From positions 4,030,001 to 4,094,000 of the forward strand of contig OZ253937.1 in the NCBI GenBank assembly GCA_965267185.1: a stretch of DNA of 64,000 nucleotides, read 5' to 3'. The translations under genes were made by a program, and so were the position numbers. This document shows, one piece after another, positions 27,298 through 37,042 of this stretch (position 1 is its first letter; every line of letters starts with the position of its first letter). The notes below the pieces were generated by a model. The model saw only the letters and a list, made by a program, of their open reading frames with translations, searched no databases and was not told the DNA's origin. The DNA is from G965267185 sp965267185. Lineage in GTDB: Bacteria > Pseudomonadota > Alphaproteobacteria > UBA6615.

Positions 27298-27398
27298 TCA
27301 CAATCGGGTCGGGCAATCGCAAATGCGGGTTTGCCGCTGCAACAGGCGGCACCGGCTAACCGTGAACGCCGCTCGCCCCGCAAGGTATCGGTTTTGGA

Positions 27399-27920
27399 AT
27401 GACGAAAAGTAGTGACATCGAGCGCCATGTGATGGCGGTTTTGGTCGACAACGAGCCCGGCGTTTTGGCGCGGGTGGTCGGCCTGTTCTCCGGGCGGGGC
27501 TACAACATCGAAAGCCTGACGGTGGCGACCATCAGCGAGGACGAGTCCGCCTCGCGCATCAATTTGGTGACCTCGGGCACGCCGATGATCATCGAGCAAA
27601 TCAAGGCGCAGCTCGAGCGCTTGGTGCCGGTTCGCGAAGTGCACGACCTGACCAAAGAAGGGCCGCATGTCGAGCACGAGATGGCGCTGGTCAAAATCGT
27701 CAACGCCGGGCCCGATCGCCGCGAGGCACTGCGCATCGCCGATATTTTTCGCGCCCGAGTGGTCGATACGGCGGTTGAGTCCTTCGTATTCTCCCTCACC
27801 GGCTCGCCGGAGAAGATCGAGAGTTTCTTGGACTTGATGCGTAATTTGGGCGATGTCGAGATCGCCCGTTCAGGGGTCGTCGCCATCATGCGCGGCGAAA
27901 AACGGAAGCGGGATAGTTAA
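27399..27920 (+). CDS. ilvH: Acetolactate synthase, small regulatory subunit
   Basis: A 173-residue protein. The N-terminal ACT domain (about 10-80) has HVMAVLVDNEPGVLARVVGLFSGRGYNIESL, the valine-binding motif of the family, followed by the second ferredoxin-like domain (about 85-165). It activates the large subunit and confers feedback inhibition by valine. It follows ilvB on the same strand and precedes ilvC, so all three are likely one operon. Confidence 0.95.
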   Translation: MTKSSDIERHVMAVLVDNEPGVLARVVGLFSGRGYNIESLTVATISEDESASRINLVTSGTPMIIEQIKAQLERLVPVREVHDLTKEGPHVEHEMALVKIVNAGPDRREALRIADIFRARVVDTAVESFVFSLTGSPEKIESFLDLMRNLGDVEIARSGVVAIMRGEKRKRDS

Positions 27921-28053
27921 TTCGGGGTGGAAGCGCCGATGCTCACGTTGGCAAAAGGTGCCGCGCCCTGTAAAACCCGCCAGCTACAACGCGCCAGTGC
28001 TGGTCTCTGATGCTCGCATTGGCAGAAACACGAACTGACAGGGATTGAGAACC

Positions 28054-29073
28054 ATGCGCGTTTACTACGACCGCGACGCCGACGTAAATCTAATCAAGAG
28101 CCGCAAGGTCGCCATCGTGGGCTACGGCAGCCAGGGCCACGCCCATGCGATGAACTTGCGCGACAGCGGCGCCGAAAATATCGTCGTTGCGTTGCGCGAC
28201 GGTTCCGCCAGCGCGGCCAAGGCCGAGGCGGCCGGCTTCGAGGTCAAAAACGCGGCCGATGCCGCGGCTTGGGCCGATGTGGTGATGGTGCTGGTGCCCG
28301 ACGAGCTCCAGGGCGACCTCTACCGCGACCATCTGGCGGCCAATATGCGCGAAAACACCGCGATTGCCTTCGCCCATGGCCTCAACGTCCACTTCAACCT
28401 GATCGAGCCGCGCGCCGATCTCGACGTTTTCATGATCGCGCCGAAGGGCCCTGGTCATACGGTGCGCTCGGAATACGAGCGGGGCGCCGGCGTACCGTCC
28501 TTACTCGCGGTCTATCAAGATTCCAGCGGCAACTGCCACGATATCGGCTTAAGCTACGGCGCGGCGATCGGTGCCGGCCGGGCCGGAATCATCGAGACCA
28601 CCTTCAAGGAAGAGTGCGAGACCGACCTGTTCGGCGAGCAGACGGTGCTGTGCGGTGGCCTCTCGGCCTTGATTCAGGCCGGTTTCGAGACTCTGGTCGA
28701 GGCGGGTTACGCGCCGGAAATGGCGTATTTTGAGTGCGTTCACGAGGTCAAGCTGATCGTCGACCTGATCTATGAGGGTGGCCTCGCCAACATGCGCTAC
28801 TCGGTATCGAACACGGCGGAATATGGCGATTACACCCGCGGCCCGCGCATCGTCACCGACGAAACCCGAGCGGAAATGAAGCGTATCCTCGCAGAAATCC
28901 AGTCGGGCCAGTTTTCGCGCGAGTGGATGGTCGAGAACCAAGTCGGCCAGACATCGTTCAAAACCGTGCGCCGGTTGCAGGCCGATCACGGCATCGAGGA
29001 GGTTGGCGAGCGGCTGCGCGGCATGATGCCCTGGATCGCCGAAAACGCTCTGGTCGACAAAAGCAAGAACTAG
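28054..29073 (+). CDS. ilvC: Ketol-acid reductoisomerase (NADPH)
   Basis: A 339-residue class I enzyme, second step of branched-chain amino acid synthesis. The Rossmann motif is AIVGYGSQGHAHAMNLRDSG, followed by the beta2-alphaB loop with Arg and Ser (LRDGSAS) that favours NADPH. The C-terminal knotted domain has the metal ligands in GAGRAGIIETTFKEECETDLFGEQ. ATG 28054 is preferred to the in-frame ATG nine bases earlier because MRVYYDRDADV is the family N-terminus. A hairpin follows the stop. Confidence 0.96.
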   Translation: MRVYYDRDADVNLIKSRKVAIVGYGSQGHAHAMNLRDSGAENIVVALRDGSASAAKAEAAGFEVKNAADAAAWADVVMVLVPDELQGDLYRDHLAANMRENTAIAFAHGLNVHFNLIEPRADLDVFMIAPKGPGHTVRSEYERGAGVPSLLAVYQDSSGNCHDIGLSYGAAIGAGRAGIIETTFKEECETDLFGEQTVLCGGLSALIQAGFETLVEAGYAPEMAYFECVHEVKLIVDLIYEGGLANMRYSVSNTAEYGDYTRGPRIVTDETRAEMKRILAEIQSGQFSREWMVENQVGQTSFKTVRRLQADHGIEEVGERLRGMMPWIAENALVDKSKN

Positions 29074-29098
29074 CCGCTGCAGGACATTCCACGGCTGA

Positions 29099-29127
29099 CG
29101 GGCGAACGGCGGTGCTTCGTTCGCCCG
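29099..29127 (+). terminator. Hairpin after ilvC
   Basis: CGGGCGAAC (29099-29107) and GTTCGCCCG (29119-29127) form a perfect 9-bp stem with an 11-base loop, 26 bases past the ilvC stop. There is no T run, so termination would be weak or factor-assisted. Confidence 0.45.
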
Positions 29128-29319
29128 CGGTGCGCGTGTGACGATAGAAAGTGGTTAACAAACCCTTGCAGAACACGGCTAAAAAAGCCTAAAACATAGG
29201 CAATATCAGTAGTTTCTTGGCTTGCTGGTAGAGGCGATTTACCAGATTTTAACCGTTTGGACCGATGGTTAACACTTCGCTGACCTGTCCAAACAAGCTG
29301 AGGCGAGGGATTGCGGCCC

Positions 29320-29523
29320 GTGGCTAATTTGCATGCGCGAGTGGACGTCGTTCGACGTGCCCGGACTCCGGGTCGCGCTCCTGACGCATTTCGGTCTGCT
29401 GCTCTCGTGTCGATGCTGCTTGGCGGCGGCATGGGCCTGCGACTTAGGTGCCCCTAGACATCGATCGAACCCGAAAAATATAGGGTCGCCATGTTTAGGG
29501 GAGTCATTGCTAACACCTAAGTC
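29320..29523 (+). promoter_or_regulatory. Structured leader of leuA with possible leader peptide
   Basis: Part of the 476-base gap before leuA. A short frame from GTG 29320 to TAG 29455-29457 encodes 45 residues ending MLLGGGMGLRLRCP; an internal ATG at 29413 would give just those 14, four of them Leu. Its last codons and stop lie inside the left arm of a long inverted repeat: GACTTAGGTG (29441-29450) pairs with CACCTAAGTC (29514-29523), and CCCCTA (29451-29456) with TAGGGG (29496-29501). Ribosome position on the Leu codons could therefore decide whether this stem forms near the leuA ribosome site, as in amino-acid attenuators. Neither the peptide nor the mechanism is proven, and no T-run terminator follows. 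The rest of the gap (29128-29319) shows nothing definite. Confidence 0.4.
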
Positions 29524-29549
29524 AACGAACCAAATCTGGAACAGGACCA

Positions 29550-31145
29550 ATGACCGCCACAGATACCACATCACAAAACGCCACGCCGGAAGCCGGCGCT
29601 GACGATTCAAACCGCGTCCGAATTTTCGATACCACTTTGCGCGACGGCGAGCAGTCTCCGGGCTGCTCGATGAACCTGGAAGAAAAGGTACGCGTCGCGC
29701 TGCTGCTTGAAGAAATGGGTGTCGACATCATCGAGGCCGGTTTCCCGATTGCCTCGAACGGCGATTTCGAGGCCGTTAGCGAAGTCGCCAAAGTCGTCAA
29801 AACGAGCACCGTTGCCGGTTTGGCGCGGGCCTCGAGTAAGGATATCGACCGGGCGTGGGAAGCCGTGAAAGGCGCGGCACAGCCGCGGATTCATACCTTC
29901 TTGTCGACGAGCCCGCTGCATATGCGGGTGAAGCTTCAGATGGAGCCCGACGAGGTACATCAGGCCATCGTCGACAGCGTTTCCTATGCGCGCAACCTGT
30001 GCCCCGATGTCGAGTGGTCGCCCGAAGACGGCTCGCGTACGGAGCATGACTTTCTATGCCGCGTCGTGGAAAGCGCGATCCGGGCCGGTGCGACGACGAT
30101 CAATATTCCCGATACGGTGGGCTATGCCGTACCGGGGGAGTTTGCCGAACTCATCGGCATGTTGTTCAACCGCGTCCCGAACATCGACAAGGCGGTGATC
30201 TCGGTACATTGCCACAACGATCTAGGCTTGGCCGTTGCCAATTCGCTGGCGGCCGTAGAGGTCGGCGCCCGCCAGATCGAGTGCACGATCAACGGTATCG
30301 GCGAGCGCGCGGGTAACTGCGCGCTGGAAGAAGTCGTGATGGCCCTGCGTACGCGGCCCGATGTCATGCCCTATTCGACGGGGGTCGATACCACCGTCAT
30401 TACCCGGGCAAGCCATCTGGTATCGACGATCACGGGGTTTGCGGTGCAGCCCAATAAGGCGATCGTCGGCGCAAACGCGTTCGCGCACGAATCCGGTATT
30501 CACCAGGACGGGGTTCTCAAAGACGCTCAGACCTATGAAATCATGACCCCGGAATCGGTCGGCCTGAACGAGTCTAATCTCGTCATGGGCAAGCACTCCG
30601 GCAGCCACGCCTTCCGTGAAAAGCTGAAAGAATTGGGCTACGGCGATTTGGGTCAAAACGCCATTTCTGACGCCTTTCAGCGCTTCAAGGACTTGGCGGA
30701 TAAGAAGAAGGACGTCTTCGATGAGGATATCATCGCGCTCGTCGACGACACCATCCAGCATGACAGCGACCGGATACGGTTCGTCTCGCTACAAGTCGTC
30801 GCCGGCTCGAAAGGGCCGCAGACGGCGGAGCTGGAACTGGAGATCGACGGCAAGTCGGCATCGACCACATCGAGCGGGAACGGCCCGGTGGACGCTATTT
30901 TCAACGCCATCAAGGAGCTTTGCCCTCATTCCGCCACCCTGCAGTTGTACCAGGTGCACGCCGTGACGGGCGGCACCGATGCGCAGGCCGAGGTGACCGT
31001 GCGTCTGGAAGAAGACGGCAAGACGGTCAATGGGCAAGGCGCAGACGCAGATACCTTGGTCGCTTCGGTAAGGGCTTATTTACACGCTCTGAATAAGTTG
31101 AGCGTGAAACGAGAGAAGACAGCGCCTGCAGCGCTGTCTGCATAG
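29550..31145 (+). CDS. leuA: 2-isopropylmalate synthase
   Basis: A 531-residue enzyme, first committed step of leucine synthesis (2-oxoisovalerate plus acetyl-CoA). The TIM-barrel catalytic domain starts FDTTLRDGEQSPGCSM and has the metal-binding VHCHNDLGLA and GIGERAGNCALEE motifs. After the linker a C-terminal regulatory (leucine-binding) domain covers about residues 400-515. ATG 29550 follows AGGA. It stands behind a structured leader and is closed by a hairpin, so it is probably its own transcription unit. Confidence 0.96.
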   Translation: MTATDTTSQNATPEAGADDSNRVRIFDTTLRDGEQSPGCSMNLEEKVRVALLLEEMGVDIIEAGFPIASNGDFEAVSEVAKVVKTSTVAGLARASSKDIDRAWEAVKGAAQPRIHTFLSTSPLHMRVKLQMEPDEVHQAIVDSVSYARNLCPDVEWSPEDGSRTEHDFLCRVVESAIRAGATTINIPDTVGYAVPGEFAELIGMLFNRVPNIDKAVISVHCHNDLGLAVANSLAAVEVGARQIECTINGIGERAGNCALEEVVMALRTRPDVMPYSTGVDTTVITRASHLVSTITGFAVQPNKAIVGANAFAHESGIHQDGVLKDAQTYEIMTPESVGLNESNLVMGKHSGSHAFREKLKELGYGDLGQNAISDAFQRFKDLADKKKDVFDEDIIALVDDTIQHDSDRIRFVSLQVVAGSKGPQTAELELEIDGKSASTTSSGNGPVDAIFNAIKELCPHSATLQLYQVHAVTGGTDAQAEVTVRLEEDGKTVNGQGADADTLVASVRAYLHALNKLSVKREKTAPAALSA

Positions 31146-31153
31146 GTTAACCC

Positions 31154-31181
31154 GAGGGCACCGACGTCACACGGTGCCCTC
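31154..31181 (+). terminator. Hairpin after leuA
   Basis: GAGGGCACCG (31154-31163) and CGGTGCCCTC (31172-31181), a perfect 10-bp stem with an 8-base loop, eight bases after the leuA stop. No T run follows. It separates leuA from the mre operon. Confidence 0.6.
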
Positions 31182-31223
31182 TAAATACCCGGCGGCGAGG
31201 CCGGGAGCACAAGGCGGCGAACG

Positions 31224-32264
31224 ATGCTATCGCGAGTAATGGGAGCCCTGTCGGCGGACATGGCAATCGATCTCGGAACGGCGAACACCTTGGTGTACGT
31301 CAAAGGCCGGGACATTGTATTGAACGAACCATCGGTTGTTGCGATTGCAGAATCGAAGGGCAAGAAGCGGGTCCTTGCCGTCGGCAACGAAGCCAAGCAG
31401 ATGCTCGGCCGTACGCCGGGCAACATTCAGGCGATCCGGCCCCTGCGCGACGGCGTTATCGCCGATTTCGAAGTCGCCGAAGAAATGATCAAGGAATTTA
31501 TCCGCAAGGTGCACAACCGGCGCGGCTTCTATAGCCCGCAGATCGTCGTTTGCGTGCCGTCGGGATCGACCGCGGTGGAGCGCCGGGCGATTCAGGAATC
31601 GGCGGAAAGCGCTGGCGCGCGCCGGGTATGGCTGATCGAAGAGCCGATGGCGGCTGCGATCGGCGCCGGTCTACCCGTCACCGAGCCGACGGGCTCCATG
31701 GTTGTCGACATCGGCGGCGGCACCACTGAGGTGGCCGTGCTGTCGCTCGGCGGTATCGTCTACTCGCGCAGCGTCCGCGTTGGCGGCGACATGATGGACG
31801 AAGCGATCATCGGTTACATTCGCCGCAACCATAACCTGCTTGTCGGCGAGAGCAGCGCGGAGCGGATCAAGAAGGAAATCGGGTCGGCCTGCCCGCCGGA
31901 AGACGGTGACGGCCGCACCATTGAGATTAAGGGCCGCGACCTGATGAACGGTGTGCCTAAGGAATTGGTGATCTCCGAACGCCAGATTGCCGAAAGCCTT
32001 GCCGAGCCGATCAGCGCGATTATCGACGCCGTCAAAGTGGCGCTCGAGCACACCGCGCCGGAGCTTGCCGCCGACATCGTCGATAAAGGCATTGTATTGA
32101 CCGGCGGCGGCGCGCTGCTGGGTAATCTGGATTACGTTCTGCGTCATGCGACCGGTCTGCCGGTGTCGATCGCCGACGACCCGCTGTCGTGCGTGGTGCG
32201 GGGCACGGGTCGCGCGCTCGATGATTTCAAGCGACTCAAAGGGGTGCTTGTTAGCATGTATTGA
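31224..32264 (+). CDS. mreB: Rod-shape protein MreB (bacterial actin)
   Basis: A 346-residue actin homologue that forms membrane-bound filaments guiding lateral wall synthesis. It has the phosphate-1 loop MAIDLGTANTLVYV, phosphate-2 VVDIGGGTTEVAVLS and the adenosine motif VLTGGGALLGNLD. The hydrophobic/basic N-terminus MLSRVMGALSAD suits membrane attachment. First gene of mreB-mreC-mreD-mrdA-rodA. Confidence 0.97.
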   Translation: MLSRVMGALSADMAIDLGTANTLVYVKGRDIVLNEPSVVAIAESKGKKRVLAVGNEAKQMLGRTPGNIQAIRPLRDGVIADFEVAEEMIKEFIRKVHNRRGFYSPQIVVCVPSGSTAVERRAIQESAESAGARRVWLIEEPMAAAIGAGLPVTEPTGSMVVDIGGGTTEVAVLSLGGIVYSRSVRVGGDMMDEAIIGYIRRNHNLLVGESSAERIKKEIGSACPPEDGDGRTIEIKGRDLMNGVPKELVISERQIAESLAEPISAIIDAVKVALEHTAPELAADIVDKGIVLTGGGALLGNLDYVLRHATGLPVSIADDPLSCVVRGTGRALDDFKRLKGVLVSMY

Positions 32265-32318
32265 CGTTGCTCCCCGCCGATACAGCGGGGGCACCATCGA
32301 TGGCGTTAAGGGAGAGCT

Positions 32319-33230
32319 GTGGCGAAGCGCAGTGCTAAAGTAACGGTCGCCGGATTGGCGGTGCCGATCCGTGTCTGGATGCAGCGGTTCGCTTTCCTGG
32401 GTTTCGTTGCGCTGTCGTTCGCTCTGATGCTCCTCAGTAAGGCTGAATCCTCCGGCATCGAACGTTTGCGTTTGGCCATCGTCGACGCTGTATCGCCCAT
32501 CATGTTTGTTTTGAGCCAACCGGTTCAAGCCGTCGGACAGGCCGCCGATGGCGTTGAAAATTTCTTCGGCGTCTACGATGAAAACCGCCGCCTGCGCGAA
32601 GAGAACGCACGGCTTGTGCAGTGGGTGCAAGAGGCGCGCCGCCTGGGGGTCGAGAACGCGACCTTACGCGCGCAGCTTGAGTATGTACCCGACAAACGGT
32701 CCCAGTTTGTCACCGCGCGAGTGGTTGCGGATACCGGCGGCGCTTTCTTCCATAGCCTCTTGATCAACGCCGGCGCGCGGCAGTTCATCCGCCGCGGGCA
32801 AGCTGTCATCTGGCAGGGGGGGCTGATCGGCCGTATCGCCGAAGTCGGCGAGCGGACCTCCCGCGTCTTGCTGATGACCGACATCAACTCGCGCATCCCG
32901 GTGGTTGTGGAATCGACCGGCGACCGGGCTATCGTGCGAGGCAATAACTCGTCGCGTCCGGTGCTCGAGTTCTTACCCGATAATACGCCGATTTCGACGG
33001 GCGACCGGATCGTCACCTCAGGTCATGGCGGCGTCTATCCGCCGGGCCTCGCCGTGGGCACGGTCTCCGAGGTTTCCGATACCACCGTTTCGGTACAGCC
33101 TTTTGTTGAATCGTCGCGGTTAAATCAGGCGGTGATCCTCGACTATGGCGTCGATGGTATTTTACCGGCGCCCGAACAGGTGCCGGCGCCGCCGCAGCAA
33201 CCGCCGCAGGCTGCGGAGCTGGGCCAATGA
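32319..33230 (+). CDS. mreC: Rod-shape protein MreC
   Basis: A 303-residue inner membrane protein: short cytoplasmic tail, one transmembrane helix (about 26-42), a coiled coil (DENRRLREENARLVQWVQEARRLGVENATL), then the beta-rich MreC core with GLIGRIAEVGERTSRVLLMTD. It activates PBP2-RodA from the periplasm. The C-terminus is Pro/Gln-rich. GTG start after AGGGAGA. It overlaps mreD by four bases (ATGA). Confidence 0.94.
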   Translation: MAKRSAKVTVAGLAVPIRVWMQRFAFLGFVALSFALMLLSKAESSGIERLRLAIVDAVSPIMFVLSQPVQAVGQAADGVENFFGVYDENRRLREENARLVQWVQEARRLGVENATLRAQLEYVPDKRSQFVTARVVADTGGAFFHSLLINAGARQFIRRGQAVIWQGGLIGRIAEVGERTSRVLLMTDINSRIPVVVESTGDRAIVRGNNSSRPVLEFLPDNTPISTGDRIVTSGHGGVYPPGLAVGTVSEVSDTTVSVQPFVESSRLNQAVILDYGVDGILPAPEQVPAPPQQPPQAAELGQ

Positions 33231-33748
33231 ACCCTGCCGTATTCACCTTCCTTCGCCGGTGGATGCGCAATCAAGTGCCGGTGACGACGACGTTCATATT
33301 CGTCCTGGTGGGCCAACTGCCGATGCCCTTGCCGCTGCTGAGCGACGTGGCGCCGGCCTTTGCACTGATCTCCCTCTACTACTGGATCGTATTCCGGCCC
33401 GACCTCATGCCCTACGCCGCAGTGTTTGGGCTCGGCATCATTCAGGACGCGGTAGCAGGCGCGCCTTTGGGGCTCTATGCGCTCGTCTACCTGCTGGTTT
33501 ATGCGCTGGTCCTCAACCAACGCCGCTTCATCGTCGGCAAGCCGTTTTGGGTTTTCTGGAGCGCCTTTGCCCTGGTCGCGCCGATCGCCGCTTTGATCGC
33601 TTGGGCACTTGCATCGGTTGCCCGCGGCGTGCCTCTCGCACCGGGCGCTACCTTCGTCGCCCTGATTATGACCGTTGTCCTGTTTCCCGCGGTTGCCTGG
33701 CTACTCGTCCATGCCCAACGGCGTCTCATCGGAATGGCGGAAGCCTGA
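33227..33748 (+). CDS. mreD: Rod-shape protein MreD
   Basis: A 173-residue protein with five or six hydrophobic helices, typical of MreD, the polytopic partner of MreC. It begins within the mreC stop (ATGA) and its own stop shares one base with the mrdA start (TGATG), so three genes are translationally coupled. Identification rests on the FRPDLMPYAAVFGLGIIQDAVAGAPLG block, hydrophobicity and position. Confidence 0.9.
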   Translation: MNPAVFTFLRRWMRNQVPVTTTFIFVLVGQLPMPLPLLSDVAPAFALISLYYWIVFRPDLMPYAAVFGLGIIQDAVAGAPLGLYALVYLLVYALVLNQRRFIVGKPFWVFWSAFALVAPIAALIAWALASVARGVPLAPGATFVALIMTVVLFPAVAWLLVHAQRRLIGMAEA

Positions 33749-35634
33749 TGCAGAACCGGGACAACGACCGCCAACGATTATTCTCGCGGCGCGCGGCCAT
33801 ACTGACCGGCGGCAAGTTCGCCCTGCTGTCGGCGCTGGTTGGGCGCATGTACTACCTGCAGGTGGTCGAGAGCGACCGCTTCCAGATGTTGGCCGACGAG
33901 AACCGCATCAATATGCGCCTGTTGGCGCCCTCGCGGGGGCAGATCGTCGACCGGTTCGGGGTGCCGCTGGCGATTAACCAGCAGAACTATCAGGTTCTGG
34001 TAAAATCCGAGAACACGCCCGACATCGCCGCCACCCTCGACCGGCTTGGCCAGTTGATCCCCATTTCGCCCGACGAGCGGAAGCGGATCTTGGACGAGGT
34101 TCGGCGCAAGCGGAAATTCGTGCCGGTGCTCGTGCGCGAATTTCTCGAATGGGAAGACGTTGCCCGTATCGAAGTGAACGCGCCCGATCTGCCGGGTGTC
34201 ATTATCGATGTCGGCGATCGGCGGTTCTACCCGCGCGGCGACGTTGCGTCTCATATTCTGGGCTATGTCGGCGCGGCTGCGGCCGAGCACCAGACAGGCG
34301 ATCCGCTGCTCGAACTTCCGGGTTTTCGCATCGGCCGCAGCGGTGTCGAGCGTACGTTCGATCCGGCTTTGCGGGGACGGGCAGGCTCGAGCCAACTGGA
34401 AGTGAACGCGGTCGGACGGGTGATCCGCGAACTCGGCCGGCGCGAAGGGCAAACCGGCCAGACCGTCGTGCTCACCATCGATACCGAGTTGCAGCAATCG
34501 GCGATGGACGCTCTGGGCGAGCAGACTGGCTCGGTAGTCGTGCTCGATGTCGAAACGGGCGCGACCATGGTGCAGGCGTCGACCCCGAGCTTCGATCCCA
34601 ACAATTTTACCGATGGGCTTAGCGAGACCGAGTGGCGCACCCTGGCTGATGATGAGCGTGCCCCGCTGCGAAATAAGGCTATCGCAGGCGAATACGCGCC
34701 GGGCTCGACGTTCAAGATGATCGTCGCCCTGGCAGCGCTGGAGATGGGCGTAATCGATGCCAGCACATCGTTCTTCTGTTCGGGCAGCCTGACGCTCGGC
34801 GACGGCAAGTTCCATTGTTGGAAGCGCCAGGGCCATGGCCATACCGATCTCGGTAAGGGCATTGCCGAATCCTGCGACGTTTATTTCTACCAGCTCGCGC
34901 GGCGGGTCGGCATCGACCGCATCGCCGAGATGGCCACTCGGTTCGGTCTGGGAGAGGATCTAGGCCTCGATTTGCCCGGCGAACGGCCCGGCTTGATCCC
35001 CACGCGTGCTTGGAAAAGGGCGGTGATTGGCCAACCCTGGGTTCAGGGTGAATCGCTGGTCGCGGCGATTGGGCAAGGCTTCGTTTTGGCCACGCCGCTA
35101 CAACTCGCGACCATGACCGCCCGTATGGTCAATGGCGGTAAGGCGGTCACGCCGTTTGTCGCGCGCGATATCATGGCCGATGAGCAGATATTGGGGCGGC
35201 CACTGACCCCGCCACCGGATATGAAGATCAATCAGCATCACTTGTCGATGATGCACGAGGCTATGGTGCGCGTTACCAACTCGCAGCGCGGCACCGCCTA
35301 CCGCGCCCGCATTATGGTGCCAGGTATGAACATGGCGGGTAAGACTGGCACATCTCAGGTGCGCCGGATTACCCGGGCGGAACGCGCTGCCGGTATCATC
35401 AAGAATGAGCAGCTGCCGTGGAAACGGCGCGATCATGCGCTGTTTGTCGGCTTCGCGCCGATCGACGCGCCACGGTACGCAGTATCGGTTGTCGTTGAGC
35501 ATGGCGGCGGCGGATCGAAAGTCGCCGCGCCGATCGCCCGCGATATCATGGTTGAAACTCTGAAACGCGATCCAGCGGGTCAAGCGCCCGGCGCCGATGT
35601 CGCTGGCGCGCGGCCGGTCGACGGTAGAGTGTAG
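33748..35634 (+). CDS. mrdA: Penicillin-binding protein 2 (elongasome transpeptidase)
   Basis: A 628-residue class B PBP. N-terminal anchor helix (about 22-40), pedestal/dimerisation domain, then the transpeptidase domain with SxxK active-site Ser in APGSTFKMI, the SxN-equivalent SCDVYFY, and KTG in AGKTGTSQVR. It cross-links new peptidoglycan in lateral growth and is the target of mecillinam-type drugs. The start at 33748 overlaps the mreD stop; longer in-frame starts only run through mreD. rodA follows after six bases. Confidence 0.96.
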   Translation: MQNRDNDRQRLFSRRAAILTGGKFALLSALVGRMYYLQVVESDRFQMLADENRINMRLLAPSRGQIVDRFGVPLAINQQNYQVLVKSENTPDIAATLDRLGQLIPISPDERKRILDEVRRKRKFVPVLVREFLEWEDVARIEVNAPDLPGVIIDVGDRRFYPRGDVASHILGYVGAAAAEHQTGDPLLELPGFRIGRSGVERTFDPALRGRAGSSQLEVNAVGRVIRELGRREGQTGQTVVLTIDTELQQSAMDALGEQTGSVVVLDVETGATMVQASTPSFDPNNFTDGLSETEWRTLADDERAPLRNKAIAGEYAPGSTFKMIVALAALEMGVIDASTSFFCSGSLTLGDGKFHCWKRQGHGHTDLGKGIAESCDVYFYQLARRVGIDRIAEMATRFGLGEDLGLDLPGERPGLIPTRAWKRAVIGQPWVQGESLVAAIGQGFVLATPLQLATMTARMVNGGKAVTPFVARDIMADEQILGRPLTPPPDMKINQHHLSMMHEAMVRVTNSQRGTAYRARIMVPGMNMAGKTGTSQVRRITRAERAAGIIKNEQLPWKRRDHALFVGFAPIDAPRYAVSVVVEHGGGGSKVAAPIARDIMVETLKRDPAGQAPGADVAGARPVDGRV

Positions 35635-35640
35635 CGGGCG

Positions 35641-36783
35641 ATGTCGCGGGTTGGAGATTTCGGCTCGACCGAGCTGACACTGCGCGAAAAGCTGATTCAT
35701 CTGAATTGGGAAATGGTCGCGATGGTGTCGCTAATCGCGGCGATCGGCTTTGCCATGCTGTTTTCGGCGGCCAATGGCGATTTCAGCCCCTGGGCGTCAC
35801 GACAGATGGTGCGTTTCGGCGTCGGCGTTGTGTTGATGGTGATTATCGCCGTGATCGACATCAAGTTCTGGCTCAAAGTCTCCTACGCCCTCTATGGCGT
35901 TAGCTTCATTCTGCTGGCGACCGTCGAATTCATGGGGTCCGTTGGCATGGGGGCCCAGCGTTGGCTCGACCTCACGGTCATTCAGCTACAGCCGTCCGAA
36001 ACCATGAAGATCGCGCTGGTAATGGCCTTGGCGCGCTACTTCCATGGGCTGGAAGTCGATGACGCCGGCCGCATCCGCTACCTGATCGTGCCGCTGATTA
36101 TGATCGCGGCGCCGATGGCGCTGGTGTTGCGTCAGCCCGACCTCGGTACCGCGGGTGTGCTTGGTCTACTCGGTGTCGTCATGCTGTGGCTAGCCGGTGC
36201 GCGGGTGTGGCAGTTCGTTGTCGTTGGCGCGGCGGGTCTCGCGGCGATCCCGGTCGCCTGGCAGTTCCTGCACGGTTATCAAAAACAGCGGGTGTTGACC
36301 TTCTTGAACCCGGAAAACGATCCCCTGGGTGCCGGTTATCACATCATGCAGTCGAAAATCGCGCTGGGGTCGGGCGGCTTGTTCGGCAAGGGTTTCTTGT
36401 CCGGCACGCAAAGCCATTTGAACTTCCTGCCGGAAAAACAAACCGATTTCATTTTCACCATGCTGGCCGAGGAGTTCGGCTTGATCGGCGGCACTGGTTT
36501 AATTGCGCTCTATGGCCTGTTGATTGGCTATTGCATTTTCATCGCCTACCGCTGCCGCAGCCAGTTTGCGCGCCTGCTGGCGATGGGTTTGGTGGCCAAC
36601 TTCTTCCTCTATGTGTTCATCAACATTGCCATGGTGATGGGGCTCTTGCCGGTGGTCGGCGTGCCCCTGCCGTTGGTCTCAAATGGCGGCACCGCGTTGT
36701 TGACCGTGCTGATCGGCTTCGGCCTGGTGATGAGCTGTTGGCTCCACCGCGGAGTCTATATCAACCGCCGTGGCGCGGCGTAG
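35641..36783 (+). CDS. rodA: RodA, SEDS glycosyltransferase
   Basis: A 380-residue SEDS membrane protein with about ten helices. Characteristic blocks are GAQRWLDLTVIQLQPSE, RQPDLGTAGVLGLLG, SGTQSHLNFLPEKQTDFIF (with the catalytic-cavity residues) and the C-terminal GVPLPLVSNGGTALL. With PBP2 it polymerises glycan strands in the elongasome. Last gene of the mre operon. Confidence 0.96.
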   Translation: MSRVGDFGSTELTLREKLIHLNWEMVAMVSLIAAIGFAMLFSAANGDFSPWASRQMVRFGVGVVLMVIIAVIDIKFWLKVSYALYGVSFILLATVEFMGSVGMGAQRWLDLTVIQLQPSETMKIALVMALARYFHGLEVDDAGRIRYLIVPLIMIAAPMALVLRQPDLGTAGVLGLLGVVMLWLAGARVWQFVVVGAAGLAAIPVAWQFLHGYQKQRVLTFLNPENDPLGAGYHIMQSKIALGSGGLFGKGFLSGTQSHLNFLPEKQTDFIFTMLAEEFGLIGGTGLIALYGLLIGYCIFIAYRCRSQFARLLAMGLVANFFLYVFINIAMVMGLLPVVGVPLPLVSNGGTALLTVLIGFGLVMSCWLHRGVYINRRGAA

Positions 36784-36875
36784 CCCGCGCACTCTGGAAG
36801 CCTCACTCAAAACATGGTGGGCGCTTTCTATCGACAGCCCCCGGAATGGTTGCTATATCCGCAACGCCTTATGGC

Positions 36876-36951
<76 letters not shown>

Positions 36952-37042
36952 AGGCATTCTGCTCCTTGCCGTTCGATTAACCTGGCGAACATATTTGTCG
37001 CGCATCCTTACGAACCGGTAAGTAGAGCGACGCACCCCTACG

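Noticed and set aside
29333..29602. An 89-codon frame overlapping the leuA start
   Set aside because: It runs into leuA out of frame and lacks a ribosome site; the shorter frame ending at 29457 fits the leader structure better.
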